A DNA stretch of 64,000 nt from Sporosarcina sp. E16_8. Its GTDB lineage: Bacteria > Bacillota > Bacilli > Bacillales_A > Planococcaceae. Both the position numbers and the translations under genes were made by a program. Within the stretch, counting starts at the first letter, position 1; every line of letters starts with the position of its first letter. This document shows positions 51,551 through 61,120 of this stretch, piece by piece. The stretch spans positions 62,001-126,000 of the forward strand of contig NZ_JADPRZ010000004.1 of assembly GCF_017347095.1 (NCBI RefSeq). Direction: 5' to 3'. Below the pieces are notes generated by a model that worked only from the letters and a program-made list of their open reading frames with translations, was not told the origin of the DNA and made no database searches.

Positions 51551-52883
51551 AACAAAGATTCACTTTTTCTCAACACTACTCATGCTCGTTATCCTCGCAC
51601 TGACGAACATTGGAATATATTTTCTTTTCGAAAAGATCGCCTATGACACAGAATACAATCAGTTACGTACGCAAGCCGAAGAGCTCACCTCTTCTTTAAG
51701 TAAGATGACTGTTCAGAATGATCCAGCAACCGTATTACGTGCATATATACCGCCAAACGGAGCCGTTCGGATTATAGATACTACAGGTAAAGTGAAAGTA
51801 GCGGTTGAATCGGCAGAAGGAATTAAAAAGTACAATCCTTTTATAAAACCAGGGGAACGCTATTCAATCGGTGAATTTGACAACACACCGATACTCACGA
51901 TGCGCGAGCCAGTCATTTGGACAGATGGAAAAGTGGTTGAACTGCAAATAATCCAACTGCTTAGTGATGTAAAACACAATTTGAGCTTGCTCAAGCTTAT
52001 CCTCTTCGGAGTGACCCTTATTGCGATGATTCCCATAACGATTTCAAGCGTTGCGCTTGGTCGCATCGTAATCCACCCAATCGACAATCTCATTAAAACG
52101 ATGTCACAAAGCCGGAAAACGGGAACGTATGAGAAGATTGAGGTCCCAGCCGAAGGGAAAGACGAAATGGCTCAGATGGGTCATGAGTTCAACGATATGA
52201 TGGGGCAACTTGAGAGCAATTTTAAAAAACAAGAACAGTTCGTTTCCAACGCCTCGCACGAATTAAAAACGCCGCTAACTGTTATAGAAAGCTATGCGCG
52301 GCTCCTATCGAGACGCGGATTTGATGACCTTTCAGTTGCGGAGGAGGCAGTCGGGGCAATTCTTAGTGAGTCCGTTCGCATGAAGGATATGATTGAACAA
52401 ATGCTCCACCTTGCAAGAAATCAGGAACATGTAGCATTTGACTTTGAGGAAACGGCTATCAATTCATTGGTTGAAAAGACCTTACAGCCAATGCGCCAAG
52501 CACACGCAAGAGATTTCATCCTAGAAGGGAACGGTTCTGTGGTTGCGGTGACAGATGCTGAAAAGCTTAGGCAACTAGTATTCATTCTCCTCGATAATGC
52601 ACGGAAGTATAGCGAACGAGAAATTAAAACAACTATTTCAGGAAATGAAACTACTATTACTATTGCCGTTACTGACTATGGAAACGGTATCCCCGAAGAG
52701 GCCTTGCCGCACATTTTTGACCGATTCTACCGAGTTCATGAAGACAGAAACCGCAAAACAGGCGGAACTGGACTTGGGTTGGCAATTGCTAAAGAACTTG
52801 CAGATGGTCTTGGGGCAGAATTGAAACTTGAAAGTAGCGTAGGTGTGGGAACCACCTTCCGGATCATCATGCCGAAAAAATAG
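51540..52883 (+). CDS. ykoH: Sensor histidine kinase (YkoH-like)
   Basis: This is a 447-residue kinase with two membrane helices (about 8-30 and 150-172) around an extracellular domain of about 120 residues, then a HAMP linker. The phospho-histidine is in NASHELKTPLTVIES, and the ATP-binding domain has ILLDNARKYSE and GGTGLGLAIAKELADGLG. It overlaps the regulator gene and precedes PepSY-domain genes. The extracellular PepSY proteins might influence what this kinase senses; this is inference. Confidence 0.88.
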   Translation: MKLKTKIHFFSTLLMLVILALTNIGIYFLFEKIAYDTEYNQLRTQAEELTSSLSKMTVQNDPATVLRAYIPPNGAVRIIDTTGKVKVAVESAEGIKKYNPFIKPGERYSIGEFDNTPILTMREPVIWTDGKVVELQIIQLLSDVKHNLSLLKLILFGVTLIAMIPITISSVALGRIVIHPIDNLIKTMSQSRKTGTYEKIEVPAEGKDEMAQMGHEFNDMMGQLESNFKKQEQFVSNASHELKTPLTVIESYARLLSRRGFDDLSVAEEAVGAILSESVRMKDMIEQMLHLARNQEHVAFDFEETAINSLVEKTLQPMRQAHARDFILEGNGSVVAVTDAEKLRQLVFILLDNARKYSEREIKTTISGNETTITIAVTDYGNGIPEEALPHIFDRFYRVHEDRNRKTGGTGLGLAIAKELADGLGAELKLESSVGVGTTFRIIMPKK

Positions 52884-52939
52884 ATTCTCACCGATTTTTA
52901 ATGTTGGAATCGTATGATGATCGAAAGGAGGCGAGGAGT

Positions 52940-53635
52940 ATGCATTTTTTGAAAAAGCCATGGTTTATTCCATCCCTGTTAACCTTAGTACTTCTAACGG
53001 CGGGCGGATTTTATATAGGAAGTTTGATCAACAAACAGGAACCGATAGCGGTTGATGTTATTCGAACTCAGCTCGAAAACATGTACGGTGGAACCGTTGA
53101 CCGAATCTTAATAACGAACGGTGTCTATCAAGCAGAAATGACTCGAGGTGAAGCGGTTTATTCGGCTGAAGTCGATGCAGTGACGGGGAGTGTTTTGTCG
53201 CTTTCTCAGACTGGTGAATTGAAGGAAGAGATTCCAAATGTACTTACTGAATCTAAGGTGAGGGAGATTCTAGCGGGGAAATATAGCGGTGAAACGGAAC
53301 TGATTTCATTGAATACAGGTAGCGAAGACCCGATTTACGAGGTGAAGTTGTCGAAAGACCCGAAGTTTTCAAAAGTGACAGTCGACGCCATCACTGGGAA
53401 AATAATCGATGAAACCGTGAAGGAAACAACAGGGGAAAATGCGCTTATTACCAAGGAACAGGCGATTGCAATTGCACAAGCTCAACTAAAAGGTGAAGTA
53501 GATGACTTTTCTTATGTAAAATCGAACGATGGAGGCTACTACCTAATCGAAATCGAAGCAGCTGATGAGCGGGAAGGTACTTTCCAAATTCATGCGATTT
53601 CAGGAAAAATAATGTCAGTCACTTGGGATGACTAA
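52940..53635 (+). CDS. PepSY-domain membrane-anchored protein (YkoI-like)
   Basis: This is a 231-residue protein with one N-terminal membrane helix (residues about 8-30) and an extracellular part. That part contains repeated PepSY-type units, each ending in a strand pattern such as EVDAVTGSVLSLS, TVDAITGKIIDE and QIHAISGKIMSV. PepSY domains are thought to inhibit proteases or bind peptides. The start ATG at 52940 follows GGAGGCGAGGAG. It is the third gene of the two-component operon. Confidence 0.85.
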   Translation: MHFLKKPWFIPSLLTLVLLTAGGFYIGSLINKQEPIAVDVIRTQLENMYGGTVDRILITNGVYQAEMTRGEAVYSAEVDAVTGSVLSLSQTGELKEEIPNVLTESKVREILAGKYSGETELISLNTGSEDPIYEVKLSKDPKFSKVTVDAITGKIIDETVKETTGENALITKEQAIAIAQAQLKGEVDDFSYVKSNDGGYYLIEIEAADEREGTFQIHAISGKIMSVTWDD

Positions 53636-53722
53636 TCTCTCATCAAATTCTAATACTCCTCACAATGTCCTCTCATGTTCGCCGAGTAATATGAAGGTAA
53701 TAACAAAAGGAGGAGATACAAG

Positions 53723-54271
53723 ATGAAGAAATGGATGATGATTCCGGCATTAGCTGGCGTGCTTGTAATAGGTGGGGTTGCAATGGCTGGGAGCGCAGGA
53801 CAGAGTTTCGCGGCGACGCAAAAAGGTTTATTGACAATGGAGGAAGCGGAGGCAATTGCTTTAAAGTCAGTAAATGGAGATGTGACGAAAATCGAATTGG
53901 ACCGCGAAAAATCAGGTGCTACCTATGAAATTGAGATTAAATCTGGCGGTTTTGAATATGACCTCGATATCGATGCGAAAACAGGGGAAATATTACGCAC
54001 AGAAAAAGATAATGACAATGATGTTCTTGATAGCGACGATTCAGACGATAAAGTCATCGATCCCAATGGTAAATTTATAACAGAAAAAGCTGCTATCAAA
54101 ATTGCAATGAAACAAGCAAAAGGTACAGTAACAGAAGTTGAATTGGATGAAGATAATGGTCGTGTAATCTATGAAATCGAAATTCGAGATGGAAAATATG
54201 ACTACGATTTCGATATTGATGCAATTTCAGGTGAGGTTCTTAAGTTTGAAAAAGAACGCGATGACGATTGA
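53723..54271 (+). CDS. Secreted PepSY-domain protein with two repeats (YkoJ-like)
   Basis: This is a 182-residue exported protein. A signal peptide (1-30) ends in a SFAAT cleavage context, with no lipobox cysteine. Two PepSY repeats follow (about 33-92 and 112-180), each ending YDxDIDAxxGE. They are joined by a very acidic linker rich in Asp and Asn (DSDDSDDKV). The acidic linker could bind cations such as calcium. AGGAGG is well placed. An 87-base gap to the previous gene may hold its own promoter. Confidence 0.87.
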   Translation: MKKWMMIPALAGVLVIGGVAMAGSAGQSFAATQKGLLTMEEAEAIALKSVNGDVTKIELDREKSGATYEIEIKSGGFEYDLDIDAKTGEILRTEKDNDNDVLDSDDSDDKVIDPNGKFITEKAAIKIAMKQAKGTVTEVELDEDNGRVIYEIEIRDGKYDYDFDIDAISGEVLKFEKERDDD

Positions 54272-54277
54272 AGACAC

Positions 54278-54305
54278 GGGGCTGTTCCTGAACAGCCCTA
54301 TTTTT
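54278..54305 (+). terminator. Terminator after the PepSY gene
   Basis: GGGCTGTT (54278-54285) and AACAGCCC (54291-54298) form an 8-bp stem that continues one pair into the loop (C-G), followed by TATTTTT. Confidence 0.85.
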
Positions 54306-54320
54306 ATGGAGAAAAATGAT

Positions 54321-55055
54321 TTAAATTTCGTATACTTTCCCAACTTTGGCAAGTTCAGTAGGTCCATCATAAATGACGACAGCTGCATCAATAATTTCCT
54401 CGATATTTCCGTGCAATGGCAAGTGAGTTAACACAAGTTGTTTTACTCCCGCCAATTTTGCCAGTCTTCCAGCTTCGCTTCCGCCCATATGACCTGGTGC
54501 TTTTCCAACGTGTTCTTCATACAAATTCGCCTCGCTAATTAATAAATCTGCCCCTTGTGCGAAATCAATCAGTTCATCTCGCCATTCTGTATCTGCGGTG
54601 AGCACGACGGAATGGTCGCCAACGCAAAATTTCATTGCCAGGCAATAGACGGGATGTACCGTCCGGCAAAAGCTCACTTTAAATGGACCTATTTGAACGA
54701 TATCATCTTCTGAAATAGCAATGCCCACAGTCTGATCTTTGTACGAAAGTTTCTCGAAATTCTCTTGATCCTTAGTATGTCCATAAATCGGTAATGGGGG
54801 AGCTTGATCACCTAGATAGAAATTAATGATCCTGCTGAATTGTAGACTTCCGACATCGGCAATATGGTCTGCATGATAATGACTTATGACAACGGCGTTC
54901 AGTTTATCTAAAGGTAAATAGTTTTGCAATGAGGAAAGTACGCCACTGCCGCAATCAATGAGGCAATGAAAGTCATCGTGTTCGATCAAAAAAGACGATG
55001 TGGCGCTATTTGGTTTCGGGTATCCACCCCAGATACCGATTGGTGTTATTTTCAT
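54321..55055 (-). CDS. yhfI: Metallo-beta-lactamase fold hydrolase (YhfI-like)
   Basis: This is a 244-residue cytoplasmic hydrolase with the metal motif SHYHADHIAD (HxHxDH), a further aspartate in LTADTEW, and a late histidine in LTHLPLHG. It resembles the ribonuclease Z/YhfI group by the opening MKITPIGIWGGYPKPNSATSSFLIE and by length. The substrate is unknown. The ATG follows GAGGATTGTCC. It ends convergent with the PepSY gene. Confidence 0.82.
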   Translation of the reverse strand: MKITPIGIWGGYPKPNSATSSFLIEHDDFHCLIDCGSGVLSSLQNYLPLDKLNAVVISHYHADHIADVGSLQFSRIINFYLGDQAPPLPIYGHTKDQENFEKLSYKDQTVGIAISEDDIVQIGPFKVSFCRTVHPVYCLAMKFCVGDHSVVLTADTEWRDELIDFAQGADLLISEANLYEEHVGKAPGHMGGSEAGRLAKLAGVKQLVLTHLPLHGNIEEIIDAAVVIYDGPTELAKVGKVYEI

Positions 55056-55126
55056 TGGACAATCCTCCTCTTTGTTAATAAACCCTATTTAGGCGGTGAT
55101 CACACTTTATTCACCCATGAAGCTGG

Positions 55127-55930
55127 TCACAATTCGTATGCCCATTCCTCTTTCAAGATCAAGTATAGGACAAGCAAAGTGTTTTCTAAATCAAGGTGGC
55201 TTTTTCCTGCTATTTCTAATCCTAATTTAGGGAATAATAATCCAGCCATTTGTAGGGTGAGTTCAGATCTTTCGTTTGTTGGCAACTGCATGAGACGATT
55301 ACTATAGGTATTAATGAGGTTCCAATCTTTCTGGCTGATTGATTGCAAAGACCACTCATCAATGGTGAAATCGTCTTTCGCTAGGCCCCTCTCTATGAGT
55401 TCTTTTTCAATCGGTGAAAGCTTCTTCTTTCGTTTCGCTTTTCTCTCATGAACGACGATTGTGCCAGCTACAAGGTCCCCAATTCTTTTATGTGTTGGAT
55501 GGAAGAAAATCATCATGATGCCCAGAAAGTAACCTGCCGGTAAGCTATCAACAATCCGAAGAAAGTTACGAATGAAGCTAGATAAAAGTGTCAGACTATG
55601 ACCGTTTTCCTGAATGGCTCGAATCCCGATGATTCGCTTTCCGATCGTTTTCCCGCCTGAAAAGTATTCAAGGACGATAAAATACCCCGAGTTAATAATA
55701 AAGAGACCAACGATTGTAAGTCCAACTAGAAGGGAGTCCGTTCCTGCATAAGCTAATAGATCTAACTCGCCAGTAAAAAGGATAATAAGTGAAATAATGA
55801 TTAACACATTCACGACGAATAGAATAAGTTGGTCGATTATAAACGCTGTGGCTCTACTACCAAGACCCGCGAGCTGAAATTGAAGAGATACGAATTCCGG
55901 CGTTTTAATTCCTACTTGCTCTTGTTTCAC
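55127..55930 (-). CDS. RDD family membrane protein
   Basis: This is a 267-residue protein with an RDD domain (about 12-150). The RDD signature is here GLGSRATAFIIDQLILF, and the third helix region is SGGKTIGKRIIGIRAI. The C-terminal 100 residues are soluble. It is divergent from a SpoIIM-like gene and near MoxR/DUF58 genes, a grouping common in Firmicutes and Actinobacteria. The function of the group is not established; RDD proteins have been linked to ion transport in some bacteria. The start is GTG, eight bases after GAGG. Confidence 0.83.
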   Translation of the reverse strand: MKQEQVGIKTPEFVSLQFQLAGLGSRATAFIIDQLILFVVNVLIIISLIILFTGELDLLAYAGTDSLLVGLTIVGLFIINSGYFIVLEYFSGGKTIGKRIIGIRAIQENGHSLTLLSSFIRNFLRIVDSLPAGYFLGIMMIFFHPTHKRIGDLVAGTIVVHERKAKRKKKLSPIEKELIERGLAKDDFTIDEWSLQSISQKDWNLINTYSNRLMQLPTNERSELTLQMAGLLFPKLGLEIAGKSHLDLENTLLVLYLILKEEWAYEL

Positions 55931-56100
55931 AATGTTTTCCTCATTTCTAGTGGAGTTTTCATTTTATTACAAGTTTTTCAAATTCATCTGCTATACTTGT
56001 ATTTATATACATTGGCATACTATCTAGAAAACTCGAAGGCAAGCTAAGTCGAGACATTTTGGAAACCCCTTGAACCAATAAAAAACAAGAAGGTGACTAG

Positions 56101-57066
56101 ATGAATATAAAGCAATTTGTAAAGTTGCATCGTGATGATTGGAATCAGCTTGAAGATCTAGTATCAACCGTTCATAAAAGGAAATCCGGAATGACGGGTG
56201 CCACAATTGATCAATTTTACAGGTTCTATCAAAAAGTAAGTCAGAATCTATCTTACTCACAAACATATTTTCCTGAGGAAGAAGTAACACTTTACTTAAA
56301 TGGACTCGTTTCGAAATCGCATAATCTCTTATATAAAGACCAAATTTCAAGTATGAAACAAATTGGGCGTTTTTTAAGCACCACATTTATTCGTTTATTT
56401 ATGGAGCAATGGAAGTTTATCATTGTTGCAATGCTGTTATTTACGCTAGGTGGGGTAGGAAGCTTTTTCGCGGTTGTCAATGATCCGCAAACGTTACATG
56501 CGATCTTACCTGCACAAATAGCACAAGGTGTGAATCCTGAACAGTTGGGTAGCGCTGATGGTCAGGTTAATTCTTCGATGATGTCCGCCAGTATTATGAC
56601 AAATAATATCCAGGTAGGAATTTTGGCCTTTGCTGGTGGAATCACATTTGGCTTATTAACAGTCTATGTACTCATTTATAATGGTATCTTAGTGGGTGCT
56701 CTCGCTGGCTTGTTCTTTCATCATGGAAAATCATATGAGTTTTGGGCATATATCGTACCCCATGGAATGATTGAGCTTACAGCCATTTTCATCGCAGGTG
56801 GTGCTGGTCTATTAATGGGCTACAAGCTCTTTGTTCCAGGACAATTTTCCAGGGGCTATCAATTAAAGATACAGGCGCAACGTTCTGTCCAACTATTAAT
56901 AGGAACGATTCCTTTATTTGTGATTGCTGGATTGATCGAAGGCTTCATCACCCCAGCAGCGATTCCCTTGGCGGCGAAGTATATCGTTGCATGCATAACC
57001 GTATTTGGCTTAATTCTATATATAGTGATTGGCAGGGTATTACTAGCCAAAAGACAGCTTATATAA
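56101..57066 (+). CDS. SpoIIM-like (stage II sporulation protein M family) membrane protein
   Basis: This 321-residue protein has a soluble N-terminus (about 1-95) with FVKLHRDDWNQLEDL. Five or six membrane helices follow and match the SpoIIM/DUF95 family, seen in MTNNIQVGILAFAGGITFGL and HGMIELTAIFIAGGAGLLMG. True SpoIIM belongs to the engulfment machinery. This longer form, next to RDD, MoxR and DUF58 genes, belongs to a separate group of unknown role. It is divergent from the RDD gene and convergent with the DUF58 gene. Confidence 0.83.
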   Translation: MNIKQFVKLHRDDWNQLEDLVSTVHKRKSGMTGATIDQFYRFYQKVSQNLSYSQTYFPEEEVTLYLNGLVSKSHNLLYKDQISSMKQIGRFLSTTFIRLFMEQWKFIIVAMLLFTLGGVGSFFAVVNDPQTLHAILPAQIAQGVNPEQLGSADGQVNSSMMSASIMTNNIQVGILAFAGGITFGLLTVYVLIYNGILVGALAGLFFHHGKSYEFWAYIVPHGMIELTAIFIAGGAGLLMGYKLFVPGQFSRGYQLKIQAQRSVQLLIGTIPLFVIAGLIEGFITPAAIPLAAKYIVACITVFGLILYIVIGRVLLAKRQLI

Positions 57067-58420
57067 GATTTCGATTCATGATATCGATATAATGGGAGAC
57101 CGCCACTACTGCAAGTTTGTCCTCACGGGCCTCAATCATTTGGAGGCCTTGCTTTTCCCATTTTAACTTCTCTTTTTTCTTGATTAAGACTTGCTGCTGG
57201 GCAATGCTTTTCTCCATCGCACTTCGAACGTCTACAGGCTCCTCATTGACTTTCTTCAATATCGCCACATCTTCAATTCCGATCATCAAAAACAAATGCC
57301 GTTGTCTAAGTCGCTGTAAGTATACTAGCGCACTTTCCTCATGAAGAAATGTGCGTACATCACTAAATAAGAGTAGCAAGCTTCGTTTCTTTTGCATCGT
57401 TTCCAAATAAGTGAGCACCGCCGCATAATTTGACTCTGCCGTATCGACTTTAAGATTGTAAATTGCCTGGAGAATTGTCTGTAAATGTGTCATGCCTTTT
57501 GCGGGTGGTACAAATGCTTTCACTTCTTTCGAAAATGCGACTATAGAGACATAATCTCCTTTTTTTAAAGCCGCTGCAGTCACTGTTAATGCGGCTTCCA
57601 GCGCTTTCTCAAGGCGATTTCCTATCGCCAGTTCCGAGCCCATCATTCGCCCACAGTCGATTAAAATCGTTACATACTTTCCGTGCTCAGGTTCATATTC
57701 GTTTGTCATCACTTCCTGTAGCTTCGCTGTTTGTCGCCAGTTGATCATCCGTGGATCATCACCGACAACGTAGTTTCTAATTTGGGCGAAATCTCCTACA
57801 CCACGTTGTTGCTTGCGAATTTTGGAGCCTTCATATAATAAAAAACGCTGGGCGTTCCCTAAATAGTGTTTTGTCTCTGTTAAATCGGGAATTACTTTTA
57901 CAGAATCGACTAATTCAACCGTCTGTTGCTTTGCCCACAAACCAAAACGACTTGTATAACGAAAGTAAAGCCGGTCAATTTCATACAATCCTCTAACGGG
58001 TGCATTTGTTTCGTATGTAACTAGACTTGTGGATGCCCTCGGAGCCTTCCCACGGAGAGGAAAAGGCCGCTTAAATGACTGAGGAATAGCATCCACTAGA
58101 AAAAAGCTAAGATCATGTTCGGATGTATTACTTACTTCAATCTCTACCGTATAGCTAAGATTCCGCTCTAGCTCTTTAGTGATTGTACGCCGAAAGCTCA
58201 GTTGATCTTTCTGTGGTGAATAAATTAAATCTAGTAAACTTACCAAAATAACACTGGCGTTTAGGGTAATGATTAAGGACCAAGTAAGATCGAGTAGGCT
58301 TCCAAGTACAATGACAAGCAACGAAAAAATTAGGTGCGTACTGAGTAATCGTTTCGTCGGTAAAATCCCCCTACCTTGGAACAGGAACCGAGCCCACAAG
58401 TTCTTCAATGATTTGGTCAA
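57059..58420 (-). CDS. DUF58 domain protein
   Basis: This is a 453-residue protein with two N-terminal membrane helices (about 25-65). Its DUF58 core begins GVGDFAQIRNYVVGDDPRMINWRQTAK and runs into a von Willebrand A-like fold with the metal site LIDCGRMMG. Such proteins are usually partnered by a MoxR ATPase and may be substrates or adaptors of it. The TTG start follows GGAGGG at eight bases and overlaps the MoxR gene by 50 bases, implying coupled translation. It is the last gene of the set. Confidence 0.85.
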   Translation of the reverse strand: MTKSLKNLWARFLFQGRGILPTKRLLSTHLIFSLLVIVLGSLLDLTWSLIITLNASVILVSLLDLIYSPQKDQLSFRRTITKELERNLSYTVEIEVSNTSEHDLSFFLVDAIPQSFKRPFPLRGKAPRASTSLVTYETNAPVRGLYEIDRLYFRYTSRFGLWAKQQTVELVDSVKVIPDLTETKHYLGNAQRFLLYEGSKIRKQQRGVGDFAQIRNYVVGDDPRMINWRQTAKLQEVMTNEYEPEHGKYVTILIDCGRMMGSELAIGNRLEKALEAALTVTAAALKKGDYVSIVAFSKEVKAFVPPAKGMTHLQTILQAIYNLKVDTAESNYAAVLTYLETMQKKRSLLLLFSDVRTFLHEESALVYLQRLRQRHLFLMIGIEDVAILKKVNEEPVDVRSAMEKSIAQQQVLIKKKEKLKWEKQGLQMIEAREDKLAVVAVSHYIDIMNRNLI

Positions 58421-59300
58421 CGGCCGCTCCCTCCATTTCTACATGTGGCGCTAATTGAATCCGATGCCTTAATGAAGGTTTCGCTACTATTTTAATATCA
58501 TCTGGCGTCACATAGTCTCGGCCTGCTAAGTAAGCCCATGCTTGACATGCCTTTCCAATCGAAATTGCTGCTCTCGTACTCGCCCCAAAACGGATTGACT
58601 CCGTTTCCCGTGTCTTTCTGACAATCTGCATAATGTAATCTAGCACGCCATCCCCAATCGTCACACGTTGAATTTCTTTTCTGATTGTCAAAAATGCCTC
58701 CATATCTAGCACGGGAGTAACAAGGCTTGTGTCAAAACTTTTTTCGAGTACTTGTTTAAGCACACTTTTTTCTTCCGCAAATGAAGGGAAATCAATTTTC
58801 AGCTTAAATAAAAAACGATCTTGTTGGGCTTCAGGCAGGGGATACGTTCCTTCAAATTCAATCGGATTTTGTGTCGCGACAACAAAAAATATATCTGGTA
58901 ATGGAAACGTATTTCCTTGAATGGTTACTTGCTGTTCTTCCATCGCTTCTAAAAGTGCTGCTTGCGTTTTTGCTGGTGTCCGGTTAATTTCATCTGCCAA
59001 AAGGATATTGGTAAATACAGGTCCTTTTAGCGTTTCAAACGTTCCTTCTTTCATGTTGTAGATCATACTTCCGGTAATATCACTTGGGAGTAAGTCCGGC
59101 GTAAACTGAATTCGACGAAAGCTTCCCCCAAGAAGATCAGCGAGTGTTCTCACCATCTGTGTTTTCCCAGTACCCGGAACTCCTTCGAGTAGGACATGTC
59201 CACCGGATAAAACGGCCGATAATAAAAGCCTGAGATTGGTGTTTTGACCTAAAATGCGTTCTTCATATTTTTCCAATAAAGTTAAAACTTGTGCTCTCAT
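58371..59300 (-). CDS. MoxR family AAA+ ATPase
   Basis: This is a 309-residue cytoplasmic AAA+ ATPase acting as a chaperone for metal-binding or membrane complexes. Walker A is LLEGVPGTGKTQMVRTLA, and Walker B is NILLADEINRTPAKTQAALLEAM. Sensor 1 is FFVVATQNPIEFEGTYPLPEAQQDRF, and a lid domain follows. It overlaps both neighbours by a few to 50 bases. The whole set is DUF(GDPD-like)-DUF4129-DUF4350-MoxR-DUF58. Confidence 0.93.
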   Translation of the reverse strand: MRAQVLTLLEKYEERILGQNTNLRLLLSAVLSGGHVLLEGVPGTGKTQMVRTLADLLGGSFRRIQFTPDLLPSDITGSMIYNMKEGTFETLKGPVFTNILLADEINRTPAKTQAALLEAMEEQQVTIQGNTFPLPDIFFVVATQNPIEFEGTYPLPEAQQDRFLFKLKIDFPSFAEEKSVLKQVLEKSFDTSLVTPVLDMEAFLTIRKEIQRVTIGDGVLDYIMQIVRKTRETESIRFGASTRAAISIGKACQAWAYLAGRDYVTPDDIKIVAKPSLRHRIQLAPHVEMEGAAVDQIIEELVGSVPVPR

Positions 59301-60430
59301 CCTTCTTCAACCTCTTTCCTGATTTGCTCTAGTCTTTTAGACCATAACAAGTATTCCTGCTTGCTCACTTTGCTCTTTTCTAACAAATCAGCCAAACCAT
59401 TTAGTAGGGAGTGAATTTCACCCTGTTGCAAATGTGGCCACTTTCGTTCGAACTGCGTAGTGAGATCCCGCCATTCTTGATGAGAGGGAATTCTCCAATG
59501 TTCTTGCAGCAAATTCAAAACATAAGTAGCTTGAATAACTAACGAATCATGATAACGATGCCCTCTAATATACCAGGCAGCCAATGCTTTTATTCCTTCA
59601 TCACTGAAGCGAACTGTTTCTTCTCTTGCAATGAAAACTGGACCGAATCGCTTACCATGGTGCCACAGCCAAAGAATAGCCAAAAGGGCCCCTTGAATCA
59701 TTAACAATAAAAACCACCGCGGATAGATGGTCAAAATGGTCGTGGCATTCTTTACATCATGTATGTATTCATCAAACAAAATGATTTTGCTATCCTCGTC
59801 ATTTAGAAGTGTTAAAACGAGCGCAATATGATCTTCAGTAACTATTTCTCCGTTCGTAATCCATCTTGGTGAATTAGCTACAATCAAATGACCCTCGCCA
59901 ACTACTCGCTTTAATGCGATAGTGCCTGCGTCATCAGACAGTAAGATTTCATCTTGAGCATTTTCTAGAAGCCTAACTTGGCTAGTTACTTCAGTATTAG
60001 TACGATAATTAGCACCTGCTGGATCAAACACATCTACTGAGTCAGTTTCCATGAGTTCTGCTTCTAATCCAAACATCCCTTTCGGATTTTCTTTAAACAA
60101 AAGGATTGTATTTCCTGCTTCCATATAGCGGGTGTAGCTGTCTAATTCCGCACTGTTAGGTGTAAAGTATGGTTCGACCATAACGAGTAGTTGGTTTTCT
60201 GAATTGATTGGTAATTGGCTTGGGGGATCGGACCATATTTTGACGACATCCTTATGATTCAGTACATATGTATAAAGTGCCTTCACACCTGTAGGAGAAG
60301 GGGAGTCAGAAGCATACACTGGAAACTCTTTTGGGTTTCCTTGGACTAAGACATAGCGTGAAAACATCAGCACAGTCAAAATAATTACTAGCCATGCCCA
60401 TACTTTTTTATTTGCTATTGGGTTCTGCAA
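59297..60430 (-). CDS. DUF4350 domain protein
   Basis: This is a 377-residue protein with an N-terminal membrane helix (about 10-28) and a second near residue 240. Between them lies an extracytoplasmic GATase-like domain of the DUF4350 type (YASDSPSPTGVKALYTYVLN, then ILLFKENPKGMFGLEAE). A cytoplasmic tail of about 120 helical residues follows. The function is unknown. The start is TTG after AGGAGGAAGG. It overlaps the MoxR gene by four bases, which supports a shared complex. Confidence 0.8.
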   Translation of the reverse strand: MQNPIANKKVWAWLVIILTVLMFSRYVLVQGNPKEFPVYASDSPSPTGVKALYTYVLNHKDVVKIWSDPPSQLPINSENQLLVMVEPYFTPNSAELDSYTRYMEAGNTILLFKENPKGMFGLEAELMETDSVDVFDPAGANYRTNTEVTSQVRLLENAQDEILLSDDAGTIALKRVVGEGHLIVANSPRWITNGEIVTEDHIALVLTLLNDEDSKIILFDEYIHDVKNATTILTIYPRWFLLLMIQGALLAILWLWHHGKRFGPVFIAREETVRFSDEGIKALAAWYIRGHRYHDSLVIQATYVLNLLQEHWRIPSHQEWRDLTTQFERKWPHLQQGEIHSLLNGLADLLEKSKVSKQEYLLWSKRLEQIRKEVEEG

Positions 60431-60466
60431 TCTATCTTCCTTCCTCCTTTCTCCTGACCACTTTGT

Positions 60467-61096
60467 TTATTCATCCGTTCCACCTAGGTATTTCATGACT
60501 TCCTTCTGAAACTGAACGTAGTCCTCTTTCTGTACTTCTCGCTCTCCATATGTAGCTTCATCGAAAAAGTAGGAGAGATGTTGAAATTGATTTGCTGATT
60601 GTTGATTTACTTTCTTTAACTCTTCATAATACTCCCAGTTGGTTTTCCAAATTCTCGCTTCTAGCCATTCTTTTTCATGGAAATAAAGAAGCAAAGCTAA
60701 AAATAGATGACGAGTAGCTGAAGAGAGCTTTTCCAAGCCCTCCTGTTTCATAGCTTCGGTTACATGCATTTGATACGACCAATCAATTTCCTTTGTTGAC
60801 TGAAGCGGAGATGTCTCACGGAACTTCCTTTTAGAACTACGATTACGTACAACAAAAAATAGTACTGTTCCCATTAATAGAAGAATCATAACAATAACAA
60901 TCGTCAAAATCGGTCCAGCCAATATTCCAGTTGTTTTGATTGCGGGAAACAACTGGTCCAATTGATCTGCAATCCAGTTTTTAGCTTTTTCCAACCAAAT
61001 CGAAAATAGACTACTGGGCTGATCACTATAAGTCGTATACTCAGTTTCGTTTAAAATCTTTTCGAGTTCATCTCTTGCGTCATCTACATTATCCAT
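60467..61096 (-). CDS. DUF4129 domain protein
   Basis: This is a 209-residue protein with a short extracellular start, one or two membrane helices (about 60-85), and a C-terminal helical domain. The latter contains ATRHLFLALLLYFHEKEWLEARIWKTNWEY, the DUF4129 core. DUF4129 proteins recur beside MoxR and DUF58 genes. No catalytic residues are evident. It lies 24 bases downstream of the large membrane protein gene and 36 upstream of the DUF4350 gene. Confidence 0.8.
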   Translation of the reverse strand: MDNVDDARDELEKILNETEYTTYSDQPSSLFSIWLEKAKNWIADQLDQLFPAIKTTGILAGPILTIVIVMILLLMGTVLFFVVRNRSSKRKFRETSPLQSTKEIDWSYQMHVTEAMKQEGLEKLSSATRHLFLALLLYFHEKEWLEARIWKTNWEYYEELKKVNQQSANQFQHLSYFFDEATYGEREVQKEDYVQFQKEVMKYLGGTDE

Positions 61097-61120
61097 AGAT
61101 TATCACCTTCGATTGTTTCA

